This document shows positions 7,155 through 15,561 of a DNA stretch of 19,852 nucleotides, piece after piece. The position numbers and the translations under genes are program-made. How positions within the stretch are numbered: position 1 is the first letter of the stretch; each line of letters begins with the position of its first letter. The notes beneath the pieces were generated by a model. It searched no databases and was not told where the DNA came from. It was given only the letters and a program-made list of their open reading frames with translations. Source of the DNA: Bacteroidales bacterium (GTDB lineage: Bacteria > Bacteroidota > Bacteroidia > Bacteroidales > UBA12077); the NCBI GenBank assembly GCA_003446015.1, contig DMBU01000070.1, positions 40,773 through 60,624 on the forward strand, written 5' to 3'.

Positions 7155-7724
7155 TTATTCGTTATTTCTTATGGAGAATCCGGCTTGCTCAATAATATCA
7201 CCAATCTGAACATATTTGCCATGCGAATAAGCAATTAAATCAGAATGTTGCATATTCACAGTTCCATTTGATTGATCTATGTAATTGTCTGAAACCTGAA
7301 TATTAACAACCTCAGCCAGAAACATGTCATGCGATCCCAATTCCTTTATTTCTGTTACCTTACATTCAATATTTATGGGTGATTCAACTATGATTGGAGC
7401 ATTAACTTTTTCTGCTTTTGCAGGAGTAAGTTTCATCTCTTTAAATTTATCATAATCACGTCCGGATCTTCTTCCACAAAAATCAGCAGCCAAAACTAAA
7501 TCTTTCGTTGAATAATTAATTACAAATTCCATGTTTCGTGATATGATTGCATGCGAATGCCTGTCCTTACGAATGGACACATAACACATGGGAGGAACTG
7601 AGTTTATAGTGCCAGTCCAGGCAATTGTTATTATATTATACTCTTTCGGATTTGACCCGCAACTTACCAAAGCTGCAGGAACGGGATAAATGAGAGGTGT
7701 TGGTTTTTTATTTACTTTTTTCAT
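7155..7724 (-). CDS. Flavin reductase / flavoredoxin family protein
   Basis: A 189-residue cytosolic protein with the FMN-binding split-barrel fold of flavin reductase-like proteins, which bind FMN and pass electrons from NAD(P)H or ferredoxin to flavin or other acceptors. Family signatures are PVPAALVSCG (14-23), the strand NIITIAWTGTINS (30-42) with PPMCYVSIR (44-52), a SGRDYDKF turn (87-94), and GSHDMFLAEV (130-139), the last being a very typical late strand. Length is normal. Its start overlaps the end of the RNase H gene by 17 bases, so those two are translationally coupled. The TonB receptor follows at 37 bases. A role in reducing an imported metal complex is conceivable from context only. 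Confidence 0.88.
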   Translation of the reverse strand: MKKVNKKPTPLIYPVPAALVSCGSNPKEYNIITIAWTGTINSVPPMCYVSIRKDRHSHAIISRNMEFVINYSTKDLVLAADFCGRRSGRDYDKFKEMKLTPAKAEKVNAPIIVESPINIECKVTEIKELGSHDMFLAEVVNIQVSDNYIDQSNGTVNMQHSDLIAYSHGKYVQIGDIIEQAGFSIRNNE

Positions 7725-8496
7725 TGTTATATATTGATTTAGCTTTCATATCACAAATCGTATTTTCAAAATGATCTGAATGGGATTTAACCCATTCAAA
7801 TTCTATATATTTCCCTTTTAATAATTGATCAATTTCTTTCCATTCAGTAATGTTTTTAGCTTTAGTTCCGTTGGCTGTGTAAAAATTATTTATCTTCCAA
7901 AGAGTTAGCCATTCGGTAATTCCCTTAATTACATACTGACTATCTGTAACAACTCTGATTTTAGGTTCATTGACTAAATATTTAAGACCTTCCAGAACAG
8001 CTAAAAGTTCATTTAGATTGTTATCCTTTCTTTTCGTTTTAATTTGTTTAATCAAATAATCATGTTGAACAGTTTTTATCAGAATAGCATAACCCCCGGT
8101 GTTTATTTCATGATTAAATGATCCATCTGTAAATAGTTCGGGAATATTGTTTGTTTTATTTGCCGTTTTTTTAACAATAAACTCATTTTTCCTGTTATCG
8201 AGTATTGTTATTTTTGATTTATCATAAAATCCGGTATCAGGTAATCCATCATGTAAAACAAAATTTAACTTAAAACCGATGTAATAACTTTCGGGCCTTT
8301 TGTTATGTAATAATTTTCGAAGCTGGAATTCTTTTAATTTTATGAATTGAGTAAGTTCATTATTTCCAAGATATTGTAACTCTTTTGTTTGAGGCGAAAA
8401 GCGTATATGACAATTAGAATTTTTATCAGAAATTAAAATGGTATAAGCTCCTTCTGACTCATTTGTAATTTCCATCTTGAGTTGAAAATAATTCAT
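7708..8496 (-). CDS. Ribonuclease H family protein with extra N-terminal region
   Basis: The C-terminal 145 residues form a type 1 RNase H domain, which cleaves RNA in RNA-DNA hybrids using two metal ions. All four acidic residues are visible: Asp124 in FTDGS, Glu163 in LNELLAVLEG, Asp185 in VTDSQYV, and Asp249 in NTICDMKAK. The flexible-loop histidine is His239 in VKSHSD. The first 115 residues are not the usual viroplasmin-type hybrid-binding domain found in many long bacterial RNases H. They contain several beta-type segments (YTILISD, CHIRFSP, YYIGFKLNFVL) and are unassigned. Met8 is an alternative start. The 3' end overlaps the flavin reductase gene by 17 bases. The gene is divergent from clpB across a spacer of about 240 bases that must hold both promoters. 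Confidence 0.85.
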   Translation of the reverse strand: MNYFQLKMEITNESEGAYTILISDKNSNCHIRFSPQTKELQYLGNNELTQFIKLKEFQLRKLLHNKRPESYYIGFKLNFVLHDGLPDTGFYDKSKITILDNRKNEFIVKKTANKTNNIPELFTDGSFNHEINTGGYAILIKTVQHDYLIKQIKTKRKDNNLNELLAVLEGLKYLVNEPKIRVVTDSQYVIKGITEWLTLWKINNFYTANGTKAKNITEWKEIDQLLKGKYIEFEWVKSHSDHFENTICDMKAKSIYNNEKSK

Positions 8497-8586
8497 GTTT
8501 TCAAGAAAAGTTTTACTGATTAAAACTACTCAAAATTTATTTAAATCTTAAATAGGTTTTTATTTCTTATCAAATAAATCGAATAT

Positions 8587-8652
8587 ACTATTTTATAAAA
8601 TAATAGTTACTGTCAATAATCAGAAAGAATGACTCATTGTTTGTTAAGAGTC
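8587..8652. repeat. Inverted repeats in the clpB / RNase H divergent spacer
   Basis: ACTATT (8587-8592) pairs with AATAGT (8602-8607) around the perfect palindrome ATTTTATAAAAT (8590-8601). GACTC (8631-8635) pairs with GAGTC (8648-8652). They lie 80-150 bases upstream of clpB and could be regulator sites, but AT-rich spacers yield such short repeats by chance. Confidence 0.25.
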
Positions 8653-8734
8653 AAGACATTATGGCATTCAGGAATGTGTTTTTGCAATTGGCAATTAATT
8701 TGAAGCTTACTTAAAGAACAATAAATAAATAATT

Positions 8735-11323
8735 ATGCAACTTGATAATTTTACAATAAAATCGCAAGAAGCCATACAACAGGCATTTACAATTGCACAG
8801 GGATATCAGCAGCAAGCTGTTGAAAATGGGCATATCCTAAAAGGTATTTTGATACAAGGAGAAAACATCTCAAATTTTCTACTAAAAAAATTGAATGTTA
8901 ATCCACTTTCGTTTCAAAAAATACTTGATAAGATTATAGCATCTTATCCAAAAGTCACGGGAGGAGACCCTTATTTATCGAAAGAAGCAAATCGGGCCAT
9001 TCAAAAATCAATGAATATTTCCAAAGAAATGGGCGACCAGTTTGTTTCAATTGAACATATTTTATTAGGGATCTTATTATCTGGTGATAGTGTTTCGCAG
9101 TTAATGAAAGACAATGGAATTAACGAAAAAGAGTTGAAAATGGCAATACAAGATTTAAGAAAAGGAGCCAGGGTTGATAGTCAAACAGCTGAAGATACCT
9201 ACAATTCATTGAACAGGTTTGCCGTTAACCTGATTGAGCAAGCCCGTGCCGGTAAACTCGATCCTGTTATTGGTCGTGATGATGAAATACGACGCGTGCT
9301 GCAGATTCTTTCGCGAAGAACAAAGAATAATCCAATATTAATTGGAGAACCCGGAGTTGGGAAAACTGCTATCGCCGAAGGAATTGCTCATAGAATCTTA
9401 AGCGGTGATATACCCGAAAATTTAAAAAACAAACAGGTTTTTGCATTAGATATGGGAGCTTTAATAGCCGGAGCCAAATACAAAGGCGAATTTGAAGAGA
9501 GATTAAAATCAGTTGTAAAAGAGGTGATTTCATCTGAAGGTGAGATAATTATGTTTATTGATGAAATACATACTTTAGTTGGAGCAGGAAAGAGTGAAGG
9601 AGCTATGGACGCGGCAAATATATTAAAACCTGCACTCGCACGAGGTGAATTAAGAGCTATAGGTGCTACAACTTTAAATGAATATCAAAAGTATTTCGAA
9701 AACGATAAAGCACTCGAACGACGATTCCAAAAAATTATGGTTAATGAACCTGATACCTTAAGTGCCATTTCAATTTTACGTGGATTGAAAGAAAGATATG
9801 AATCACATCATAAAGTTCGAATTAAAGACGATGCCCTGATTTCAGCCGTTGAATTATCACAACGTTATATATCCGATCGATTCTTACCCGACAAGGCGAT
9901 TGATCTTATCGATGAAGCTGCATCTAAACTGCGACTTGAAATTAATTCTGTACCGGAAAGTATTGATGAAATAGAACGTAAAATAAAGCAATTAGAGATT
10001 GAACGTGAAGCAATAAAACGAGAGGGGGATAAGAAAAAAGTAGCTGAGTTAAGCGAAATAATTGCAAATCTCTCCGATGAAAGAAATAAAATGAGAGCTA
10101 AGTGGGAAAATGAAAAATCAGTTGTAAATCAAATTCAAACCACTAAAGAGTTAATCGAAAAATTTAAACTCGAGGCTGATCAGGCTGAACGAGATGGTGA
10201 TTATGGAAGAGTTGCCGAAATCCGATATGGGAAAATAAAAGATGCCAATGCCCAGGTTGAAGAATTGCAAAAAGAGTTTAAAGATATGCAAAGCGAATCT
10301 TCAATGATAAAAGAAGAAGTGGATAGCGAAGATATTGCGGAGGTTGTAGCAAAATGGACAGGCATTCCTGTTAGCAAAATGCTTCAAAGTGAACGTGAAA
10401 AGTTAATAAGCCTTGAAGAAGAACTTCATAAACGTGTTATTGGTCAGCAAGAAGCTATCGAAGCTGTTTCTGATGCTGTGCGAAGGAGTAGAGCGGGATT
10501 ACAAGATTCAAAACGTCCCATCGGATCATTTATTTTTTTAGGAACAACAGGAGTTGGTAAAACTGAGCTTGCAAAAGCGCTGGCAGAATTCTTATTCGAC
10601 GATGAAAACATGATGACACGAATTGATATGTCTGAATATCAGGAGAGACACTCTGTTTCACGTTTAGTTGGGGCTCCTCCGGGATACGTAGGATACGATG
10701 AGGGAGGGCAACTTACTGAGGCTGTTCGAAGAAAACCTTATTCTGTAATCCTACTCGACGAAATTGAGAAAGCTCACCCTGATGTTTTTAATATCTTATT
10801 GCAAGTACTCGATGATGGTCGCTTAACTGATAATAAAGGGCGGACAGTTAATTTTAAGAATACTATTATTATTATGACATCCAATGTTGGATCTCATATT
10901 ATCCAGGAAGATATTGAAAAACTCAATGAAAAAAATAGAGAAGAAATACTGGATAACACCAAATTAAAAGTACTGAGTTTATTAAAGCAAACAATTCGAC
11001 CTGAATTCATTAACCGTGTAGATGAAATTGTAATGTTTGCTCCACTAACAATTCATGAGGTTGAAGATATTGTGAGTTTACAATTTGGATTGGTAAAATC
11101 TATGCTTAAAATTCAGAATGTTGAATTGGAAATTAGTAAAGAAGGTATTAGATTCATAGCTAACGAAGGTTTTGACCCTCAGTATGGTGCAAGACCCATT
11201 AAGCGAATTATCCAGAAAGAAATTTTAAATAAATTGTCAAAGGAGATATTAGCAAATTCAATAGATAAAAATGAGAAAATTGTAATTGACTATAGGGAAG
11301 GAAGACTAATATTTAATAACTAA
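8735..11323 (+). CDS. clpB: ATP-dependent chaperone ClpB (Hsp100 disaggregase)
   Basis: This 862-residue AAA+ hexamer threads aggregated proteins through its pore and, with the DnaK system, refolds them. All domains are present: the N-terminal Clp repeat domain (1-145); NBD1 with Walker A GEPGVGKT (204-211), pore loop AGAKYKGEFEER (245-256, Tyr249), Walker B IMFIDE (272-277) and arginine fingers in ALERRF; the coiled-coil middle domain (about 405-525), which identifies ClpB rather than ClpA or ClpC; and NBD2 with GTTGVGKT (603-610), pore loop GYVGYDEGG (650-658), VILLDE (671-676) and sensor-2 GAR (818-820). Length is normal, so the gene is complete. There is no CIRCE element upstream. Transcription ends in a hairpin shared with the convergent STAS gene. 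Confidence 0.98.
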   Translation: MQLDNFTIKSQEAIQQAFTIAQGYQQQAVENGHILKGILIQGENISNFLLKKLNVNPLSFQKILDKIIASYPKVTGGDPYLSKEANRAIQKSMNISKEMGDQFVSIEHILLGILLSGDSVSQLMKDNGINEKELKMAIQDLRKGARVDSQTAEDTYNSLNRFAVNLIEQARAGKLDPVIGRDDEIRRVLQILSRRTKNNPILIGEPGVGKTAIAEGIAHRILSGDIPENLKNKQVFALDMGALIAGAKYKGEFEERLKSVVKEVISSEGEIIMFIDEIHTLVGAGKSEGAMDAANILKPALARGELRAIGATTLNEYQKYFENDKALERRFQKIMVNEPDTLSAISILRGLKERYESHHKVRIKDDALISAVELSQRYISDRFLPDKAIDLIDEAASKLRLEINSVPESIDEIERKIKQLEIEREAIKREGDKKKVAELSEIIANLSDERNKMRAKWENEKSVVNQIQTTKELIEKFKLEADQAERDGDYGRVAEIRYGKIKDANAQVEELQKEFKDMQSESSMIKEEVDSEDIAEVVAKWTGIPVSKMLQSEREKLISLEEELHKRVIGQQEAIEAVSDAVRRSRAGLQDSKRPIGSFIFLGTTGVGKTELAKALAEFLFDDENMMTRIDMSEYQERHSVSRLVGAPPGYVGYDEGGQLTEAVRRKPYSVILLDEIEKAHPDVFNILLQVLDDGRLTDNKGRTVNFKNTIIIMTSNVGSHIIQEDIEKLNEKNREEILDNTKLKVLSLLKQTIRPEFINRVDEIVMFAPLTIHEVEDIVSLQFGLVKSMLKIQNVELEISKEGIRFIANEGFDPQYGARPIKRIIQKEILNKLSKEILANSIDKNEKIVIDYREGRLIFNN

Positions 11324-11350
11324 AAAAACCGGCGAAAGCCGGTTTTTTTT
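11322..11350. terminator. Bidirectional terminator between clpB and the STAS gene
   Basis: ACCGGC (11328-11333) and GCCGGT (11338-11343) form a perfect stem with a GAAA tetraloop, flanked by seven A and eight T. It works on both strands. It overlaps the TAA stop of clpB on the left and the stop codon of the convergent STAS gene on the right, a very compact arrangement. Confidence 0.92.
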
Positions 11351-11687
11351 ATTCAAATGTATCGATGCATTTATCAACACTATCACAAATATCAAATACA
11401 TTATGTAATTGTAACAATTTCACCAATTCCATTACATCAGATGAGATATTGCAAATTTTCAACTGGCTATTGTTATTCTTTGCATTTCGTAATATAGAAA
11501 GCAAGGCGCCAAAACCAGAACTGTCAACATATTCAATTCCTTTTAGGTCAAGAATAAGTTTCGTATTTGACTTTGTTAAATATTGAGCAACTTCTTCTTT
11601 TAAAGATTGAGCAATTAAAATATTTAATTTGCTTACATTATCGAATGTTAGTATCTCAATTCCGTTTTTCGATTCATGTTTTAACAT
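11349..11687 (-). CDS. STAS-domain protein, anti-sigma-factor-antagonist type
   Basis: A 112-residue single-domain protein of the SpoIIAA/RsbV kind. The core is LILDLKGIEYVDSSGFGALL (44-63), in which the DSSG motif (55-58) carries the conserved serine that partner kinases phosphorylate in characterised members. Length is normal for a stand-alone STAS domain. In known systems the unphosphorylated form binds an anti-sigma factor or other kinase and frees its target. No anti-sigma kinase, PP2C phosphatase or sigma factor gene lies in this window. The gene directly upstream on the same strand (29-base gap) is an HPt protein, which suggests a shared signalling pathway. Its stop codon is inside the shared terminator with clpB. 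Confidence 0.88.
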   Translation of the reverse strand: MLKHESKNGIEILTFDNVSKLNILIAQSLKEEVAQYLTKSNTKLILDLKGIEYVDSSGFGALLSILRNAKNNNSQLKICNISSDVMELVKLLQLHNVFDICDSVDKCIDTFE

Positions 11688-11716
11688 AATTCCGGTTTTA
11701 AGGTTAGTATTTTCAA

Positions 11717-12073
11717 TTATAGTTTATTCTTAATTTCTTGTAATTCCTTTATAGCAGCATTACTATCTCTTACAAATTTAACAATTATTTCCTTATATTC
11801 ATGAATATTCTTTTCCTCTTTTGCATTTTCCTCTAATTTTTTAAGTTCTTGAGCAAGCTCCTGCATTCCTACCATAAGAATTGCAGCTTTTGCTTTATGT
11901 GCCATTCTCCCTAAATTAAACCAATCTTTTTTATCATGTAGATCATTAAGTGCGGCTTGGTATTCAGGAATCTGAACAAAAAATAAATGAATTAAATCAT
12001 GAATCAATTCATTGCTGCCATCACTTATTTCATTTAAATAAGTCAGATCAATTAGATTATTCTTATCATCCAT
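11717..12073 (-). CDS. Histidine phosphotransfer (HPt) domain protein
   Basis: A small, almost all-helical cytosolic protein with the HPt signature AHKAKAAILMVGM, in which the histidine (residue 59 from the ATG chosen) would accept phosphate from a response-regulator receiver domain and pass it on in a multistep phosphorelay. The following helix QELAQELKKLEENA is also family-like. I chose the ATG at 12073 (118 residues); the frame is open upstream to a TTG at 12106, adding 11 residues that lack HPt features. No hybrid kinase or receiver gene is in the window, so its partners are encoded elsewhere. It is followed 29 bases later by the STAS gene and diverges from the TPR gene at 12263. Confidence 0.78.
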   Translation of the reverse strand: MDDKNNLIDLTYLNEISDGSNELIHDLIHLFFVQIPEYQAALNDLHDKKDWFNLGRMAHKAKAAILMVGMQELAQELKKLEENAKEEKNIHEYKEIIVKFVRDSNAAIKELQEIKNKL

Positions 12074-12262
12074 TTTTATGAGAAAGTCACATGTAATTTC
12101 TTGCAATAAAATAAACTTTTACAAAATATAAAAATTTAATGATATGATTTTAGCAATAAGGGATTTTAATTTTTATTTTTACAATACTTTTCTTATAATT
12201 AAACAATTTTACTTAATTCTAGTTAAAATATTAAATGTAAAGTTAAATCAATTTAGTCTATA

Positions 12263-13315
12263 ATGAAACAACTCTCAATTACCTTATTTGCTTTTCTTGT
12301 TGCACTTTCTTCTATTGCTCAGGGCGGTAGTTCTCTTGAAGATGAAATTAAAGAACTAAGAAAAAAAGCAAAATTACTTTATAACGAGGGAGTCAGATTT
12401 GCCGATGAAGGAAAGTATACCGAAGCTCATCTTAAATTTGACGAAGCTTTGTTTATTTATCCCGAATTTGTTTTTCCTTACATAGAGCGAGCGAAAATAA
12501 AAATTTTAAATCAGGAATTTGATTTAGCTATGGATGATATTGGTAGGGCTATGAATATTGACGATAAGATTGGTGAAGCATTTTATGTTAGAGCTTACAT
12601 TAAACTTTTAATGAAAGATTATCAGAATGCCTTAACAGATTTTACTCATGCTATTCAAAAAGGATATACCGAATCGGAAGCATATTATTTTCGGGGATTA
12701 ATGAATTTTGAGTTAGCCGATTACAATAGTGCTTTGATAGACTTTACTTTAGCCATTGATAAAAAATACGACTTTGCATATGCATATAACGAAAGAGCCA
12801 GCTCTAAAAGAATGTTGGGAGATTTTCATGGAGCAATACACGATTATAAACAAGCACTAGCTTACGATTCAACAATAGTTGTAGCTTATGACAACAGAGG
12901 GAGTTGTAAAATAAAAACAGGTGATTTCAAGGGCGCAATTGAGGATTTTACAAAAGCTATTCAAAAAGATTCGGAGTTTTATATTGCATTCAACAATAGA
13001 GGGAATGCATTTTACCAAATGAGTAATTATGAGTCGGCATTAAAAGATTTTACCAGAGCAATAGAAATAAATAAAGAATATGCTCCTGCTTACAATAATT
13101 CAGGAATTACTAAAATTAAAATGGAAAATTATTTAGGTGCAGAAAACGATTTAGATATGGCAATTGAACTTGATCCGGAATATGGTGAAGCATACATGAA
13201 TAGGGGATATGCCAAAGAATTCCTTGGTAAATTTCCAGCAGCTTGTGCCGACTGGAAAATGGCCAAAGAGCTGGGAATTGAAGAAGCTGAAAAATATATG
13301 ACTGAATGTGAATAA
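12263..13315 (+). CDS. Exported tetratricopeptide-repeat protein, nine repeats
   Basis: A 350-residue protein with a signal peptide (1 to about 20, ending SIAQ) followed by nine TPR units on an exact 34-residue period, starting near residues 37, 71, 105, 139, 173, 207, 241, 275 and 309. Most carry the A-Y-x-x-R-G / D-F-T-x-A-I pattern. The last repeat ends with the ACADWKMAKELG and terminal CE arrangement common in Bacteroidota TPR proteins. TPRs form a superhelix for protein-protein contacts, and here it would lie in the periplasm. It probably scaffolds an envelope complex with the next gene's product, an OmpA-type protein that also has TPRs and starts 16 bases downstream. No enzymatic domain is seen. 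Confidence 0.88.
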   Translation: MKQLSITLFAFLVALSSIAQGGSSLEDEIKELRKKAKLLYNEGVRFADEGKYTEAHLKFDEALFIYPEFVFPYIERAKIKILNQEFDLAMDDIGRAMNIDDKIGEAFYVRAYIKLLMKDYQNALTDFTHAIQKGYTESEAYYFRGLMNFELADYNSALIDFTLAIDKKYDFAYAYNERASSKRMLGDFHGAIHDYKQALAYDSTIVVAYDNRGSCKIKTGDFKGAIEDFTKAIQKDSEFYIAFNNRGNAFYQMSNYESALKDFTRAIEINKEYAPAYNNSGITKIKMENYLGAENDLDMAIELDPEYGEAYMNRGYAKEFLGKFPAACADWKMAKELGIEEAEKYMTECE

Positions 13316-13331
13316 TTTAACTTTATTTGAG

Positions 13332-15413
13332 ATGAAAATAATTAAACTAATAATATTATCGCTTTTTGTCTTTTTATCATTTGGTCAGATTTTAGTTGCC
13401 CAGGAAAACATAAAAATTAAAAAAAGTGATTTCCAGATTGAGATAAAAGAAGTGGGTTTTAAAGAGGCCTGGAAAGAAATTAAAGCTGGAGAAAAACTTT
13501 ATAAGGCTGGTTTAGGCACATTCCCCGACGCATTAGCACATTATTTAAGAGCAAATAAATATAACTCTGATTGTGCTAAACTGAATTATAAAATTGGCGT
13601 TTGTTTTTTAGCTACAGATAAATTCTATTATGCAACGGAATATCTCGAAAAGGCATATTTAAAAGATAACAATGTAACTGACGATATTCATATGATGCTT
13701 GCGAGAGCTTATCATTTAAATCTCGACTTTGAAAATGCAATTGAACATTATAAAGCTTATTACAGTTCTTTTTCCATGAAGGAATTGGAAAAGTATGATA
13801 TTAATGTAGATAAATATATTCGTCAGTGCAAATACGGTCAGGAACTTGTAAACTCACCTGTAAGAGTTATCATTAATAATTTAGGCGATCGCGTAAATTC
13901 AGAATACGATGACTATAATCCGGTTTTGCATCCTAATCAGGACGTATTATATTATACTTCACGACGAAAAGTTGATAAAAAAGATAAGCGTTTCGAACCT
14001 GATAATAAGTATTTTGAAAATGTTTTTGTATCTGAACAAGCAGGTGATCTTTGGAAAAAAGCTAATTTATTGGAAAACAAACTCGATTCAAAAGGAAACG
14101 AATCTGTCCTTTATATATCCCCCGATGGAAATAATATCTATTTATATAATGGTAAGGAAAATGGTGGTGATATATTGGTGAGCGAATTAAAAAAAGGAAA
14201 CTGGAAATCACCTAAGCCTATTTCAGGAAAAATCTTATCAAAGGCTAAAGAAACAACCATCGCATTTAGTCCAAACGGTCGCGAAATGTTCTTTATTTCA
14301 AATCAGGATGGTACCATTGGTGGTATGGATATTTTTTATAGTAAACTTAACGAAAAAGATAAGTGGAGTGAGCCAACAAATATGGGTCCTAAAATAAACA
14401 CCATTTTTGATGAAGAAGGGGTATATTGGCATCCCAAAGAAGATAATAAATTATATTTTAGCTCCCAAGGGTTTAATTCAATGGGAGGATTTGATGTTTT
14501 TGTCATAGAACGTGATACAGAGGGATATTGGTCAGATCCTGTAAACCTTGGTTACCCGATTAATACTCCAAATGACGATATTTTCTTTAAAATGGATGAG
14601 AATAATAAACAAGCGTATTATTCATCAGTTCGTGATAACGGATTCGGAGGCAAAGATTTATATAAAATCATTTTTCTAGGTGAAGAAAAGGAAATGATCC
14701 TTAAAGTTGAAGATATCTTATTGGCATGGAACTACAAACCAGATGAAAAAATCTTTTATCATGTTCCATCTGAATTAAAAGTAGATACAGCTTTGTTTAT
14801 GGTTGGGATGGTTACTGATTCAAAAACAGCAGAACCAATAAAGTTAGCTAAAATTGAAGTTATTGATTTGGATTTAAGTCAGGTTATAGCAACCGGATTA
14901 ACTGATACAGCAGGTTTTTATCAAGTTAAGATTCAAAAGAAAAAAGATTTTGGAGTTGAGGTAACTGCTAAAGATTATCTTTTCTTCGTAGAGATTGCAA
15001 ATTTAACTCAAAAACAGGTGGTTGATAGTAAAATACAGGCAAATTTCCAACTGAACAGGATTGATGTTGGAGCTAAAATGGTTCTAAATAATATTTTCTT
15101 TGAAACCAATAAAGCAACTCTAAAAACTGAGTCTGCTGCTGAGCTTCAGCGAGTAGCAGCATTATTGATTGATAATCCAACAATCAGACTCGAGATCTCG
15201 GGGCATACCGATAATGTTGGATCATATAAGGCTAATCAGAAATTATCGGAAGCACGTGCAAAAAGTGTTGTTGATTATTTGGTAACGCAAGGTGTTGGAT
15301 CAAGTAGATTAGAATACAAAGGATATTCATTTAATCAACCCATTGCAGATAATAACACTCCTGAAGGTAGGGCACAAAACCGAAGAGTTGAATTTAAAGT
15401 ATTGAGTAAGTAA
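13332..15413 (+). CDS. OmpA-family envelope protein with TPR, PD40 beta-propeller and carboxypeptidase-like domains
   Basis: I chose the ATG at 13332 (693 residues), because it starts directly with a signal peptide (1 to about 24, ending LVAQ). An ATG at 13308 would add 8 residues and overlap the previous gene. Domains in order: helical TPR-like region (about 45-160), WD40/PD40 beta-propeller (about 180-450, with repeats such as NPVLHPNQDVLYYTSRR and AFSPNGREMFFIS), carboxypeptidase-regulatory-like beta domain (about 490-570), and OmpA C-terminal peptidoglycan-binding domain (about 582-692). The last has GHTDN (624-628), NQKLSEAR (635-642) and GRAQNRRVEF. It should anchor an outer-membrane or periplasmic complex to the cell wall. 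This is the domain order of PorE of the type IX secretion system, but PorE is a lipoprotein and this protein lacks a lipobox Cys. Similar paralogues are numerous in the phylum, so orthology is uncertain. Confidence 0.88.
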   Translation: MKIIKLIILSLFVFLSFGQILVAQENIKIKKSDFQIEIKEVGFKEAWKEIKAGEKLYKAGLGTFPDALAHYLRANKYNSDCAKLNYKIGVCFLATDKFYYATEYLEKAYLKDNNVTDDIHMMLARAYHLNLDFENAIEHYKAYYSSFSMKELEKYDINVDKYIRQCKYGQELVNSPVRVIINNLGDRVNSEYDDYNPVLHPNQDVLYYTSRRKVDKKDKRFEPDNKYFENVFVSEQAGDLWKKANLLENKLDSKGNESVLYISPDGNNIYLYNGKENGGDILVSELKKGNWKSPKPISGKILSKAKETTIAFSPNGREMFFISNQDGTIGGMDIFYSKLNEKDKWSEPTNMGPKINTIFDEEGVYWHPKEDNKLYFSSQGFNSMGGFDVFVIERDTEGYWSDPVNLGYPINTPNDDIFFKMDENNKQAYYSSVRDNGFGGKDLYKIIFLGEEKEMILKVEDILLAWNYKPDEKIFYHVPSELKVDTALFMVGMVTDSKTAEPIKLAKIEVIDLDLSQVIATGLTDTAGFYQVKIQKKKDFGVEVTAKDYLFFVEIANLTQKQVVDSKIQANFQLNRIDVGAKMVLNNIFFETNKATLKTESAAELQRVAALLIDNPTIRLEISGHTDNVGSYKANQKLSEARAKSVVDYLVTQGVGSSRLEYKGYSFNQPIADNNTPEGRAQNRRVEFKVLSK

Positions 15414-15436
15414 AATCGTTTTATACAGAGTATAAG

Positions 15437-15465
15437 TGGATGGTCATTATGATCATCCATTTTTT
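15437..15465 (+). terminator. Rho-independent terminator of the TPR-OmpA operon
   Basis: A 10-bp stem, TGGATGGTCA (15437-15446) with TGATCATCCA (15450-15459), has one G-T pair and a 3-base loop, followed by six T. It lies 24 bases after the OmpA stop codon. Confidence 0.9.
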
Positions 15466-15514
15466 GTACATTGCTATATGTATTAAAAACATAATTTTTT
15501 TGATTAAAATTTTA

Positions 15515-15522
15515 TAGTTTTG
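15515..15522 (+). promoter_or_regulatory. Candidate -7 element (TAGTTTTG) of gcvT
   Basis: Exact TAnnTTTG match, about 40 bases before the gcvT ATG and downstream of the previous terminator. The TTTG at 15499-15502 is closer than the usual -33 spacing, so only the -7 part is supported. Confidence 0.4.
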
Positions 15523-15561
15523 TATCACAAAATAAAATAATTCATAAAATAAATTATACAA

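Noticed and set aside
8497..8734. CIRCE-type HrcA operator for clpB
   Set aside because: The short inverted repeats present do not match TTAGCACTC-N9-GAGTGCTAA.
13332..13410. Lipoprotein signal in the OmpA-family protein, as in PorE
   Set aside because: The cleavage region reads LVAQEN with no cysteine, so a standard signal peptide is called.
15414..15561. Possible glycine riboswitch ahead of gcvT
   Set aside because: The leader after the terminator and -7 candidate is only about 40 bases and AT-rich, with no tandem aptamer-like structure.
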